A stretch of 64,000 bases of DNA from Geomonas silvestris (lineage in GTDB: Bacteria > Desulfobacterota > Desulfuromonadia > Geobacterales > Geobacteraceae), in assembly GCF_014193515.1 (NCBI RefSeq), contig NZ_BLXX01000008.1, forward strand, positions 62,001 through 126,000, read 5' to 3'. The notes beneath the pieces are model-generated. The model worked only from the letters and a program-made list of their open reading frames with translations. It was not told the DNA's origin and searched no databases. Positions within the stretch are counted from its first letter, which is position 1, and each line of letters starts with the position of its first letter. Positions 63,458-64,000 of the stretch are shown here, piece after piece. The position numbers and the translations under genes are program-made.

Positions 63458-64000
63458 TCAGCTGCGGGAGATCTCTTCCAGGTTGCTCGCGATGATCGTG
63501 GCAGTCGCGGCCTGCTCTTCCGAGGCGGTCGCGATCTGGGAGATCACCGTTTCGATCAGCTCGATGGAACCCACGATGTTGGTGAGCGCCTCGTCCGCCT
63601 GTTGGGAGAGACTCTCGCCTATCTCGGCCTCGGCCTTCCCCTTCTCGATCGATTCCACCGCAAGACCCGTTTCCTTCTGGATCTCGTTCACCATGAGGCG
63701 GATCTCCTTGGTGGAGGCCACGGTCCGGTCCGCGAGGCTGCGCACCTCGTCGGCCACCACCGCGAAGCCGCGCCCCTGCTCGCCGGCGCGCGCCGCCTCG
63801 ATGGCCGCGTTCAGGGCCAGAAGGTTGGTCTGGTCGGCGATATCGTTGATGACGCTGACAAACTCGCCGATCTTCTCGGACTTGGCCCCCAGGCTCCTGA
63901 CGATGACGGCGGAGTTGCGCACGATCTCCGCCACCTTCTGCATCTCGAGCACCGCCTGGTTCACCACCTGCTGCCCTTCCCGCGCGCTGTTGGCGACGTT
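63458..64000 (-). CDS. Methyl-accepting chemotaxis protein, C-terminal end
   Basis: The signalling domain of a chemoreceptor, cut by the window edge at its N-terminal side. The hairpin tip that binds CheA and CheW is present: [65 protein letters not shown]. The end shows the usual A-S-S-E-E-Q-like helix ([23 protein letters not shown]). The sensor, membrane and HAMP parts are outside the window, so the ligand is unknown. Confidence 0.93.
   Translation of the reverse strand, partial: NVANSAREGQQVVNQAVLEMQKVAEIVRNSAVIVRSLGAKSEKIGEFVSVINDIADQTNLLALNAAIEAARAGEQGRGFAVVADEVRSLADRTVASTKEIRLMVNEIQKETGLAVESIEKGKAEAEIGESLSQQADEALTNIVGSIELIETVISQIATASEEQAATATIIASNLEEISRS

Overview
The window is chromosomal DNA of a GC-rich, Gram-negative deltaproteobacterium, most likely a Geobacter-type iron reducer (Geobacteraceae / Geomonas-like). 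The evidence is a multihaem c-type cytochrome, a two-component-like HD-GYP protein whose periplasmic sensor carries a CxxCH haem motif, a bacteriohemerythrin, a short stand-alone N-acetylglutamate synthase, secDF-yajC next to tgt-queA, and outer-membrane beta-barrel proteins. I infer the taxon from gene content; I could not run a search. No rRNA, tRNA, insertion sequence, phage or CRISPR array was seen.

Layout. 1-10.7 kb (minus strand): octahaem cytochrome (cut by the window edge), recJ with a CDF metal exporter, a TPR protein, secF-secD-yajC, then tgt, queA and a SpoIID-like wall enzyme. 11-15.7 kb (plus): haem-sensor HD-GYP phosphodiesterase, orphan oppD-oppF ATPases, ArsR-type repressor. 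15.7-20.1 kb (minus): tldE/pmbA, N-acetylglutamate synthase, recN, nadK. 20.2-25.5 kb (plus): glycogen phosphorylase, rarA, phosphofructokinase. 25.7-30.1 kb (minus): VOC protein, TPR protein, HAD phosphatase, HNH nuclease, rnhA, plsC, a MEMO-associated radical SAM enzyme. 30.7-30.85 kb: a 51-residue zinc-ribbon protein. 31.4-38.5 kb (minus): a GTDC1/DUF3524 glycosyltransferase (queuosine mannosyltransferase family), the rod-shape cluster mreC-mreD-mrdA-rodA, and sugar-nucleotide genes rfbA and an rfbC-like gene. 38.7-41 kb: PhnA-like protein, sfsA, an unknown protein with an RsbW-like kinase. 41.2-52.9 kb: two large SNF2 ATPases flanking nudC and the putrescine pathway aguA-aguB. 53-64 kb: bacteriohemerythrin, haloacid dehalogenase, several envelope proteins including a protease/propeller/beta-barrel fusion, an SDR, glutathione peroxidase, a Cys-rich PAS protein and the end of a chemotaxis receptor.

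The least explained content is intergenic. Three separate gene-free stretches (24187-24370, 31069-31288, 53811-54146) each hold a long array of degenerate short palindromes repeated at a spacing close to whole helical turns (21, 20 and about 42 bp). Their core sequences differ, they are not CRISPRs, and the spacing in two of them breaks any reading frame. The first one could also encode a cationic heptad-repeat peptide. Other dispersed repeats are three copies of a REP/BIME-like element (near 7.1, 25.6 and 47.6 kb), a 9-bp tandem repeat at 41.05 kb, a 44-bp repeat with a distant inverted copy at 58.2-58.4 kb, and a TCGGACC-type repeat at 17.05 kb.

Functionally the window is mostly core housekeeping: protein export, queuosine tRNA modification (tgt, queA, possibly the mannosyltransferase), DNA repair (recJ, recN, rarA, rnhA), wall elongation, storage-glucan and glycolysis entry, and polyamine synthesis. 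Accessory sensing and envelope genes lie around these.
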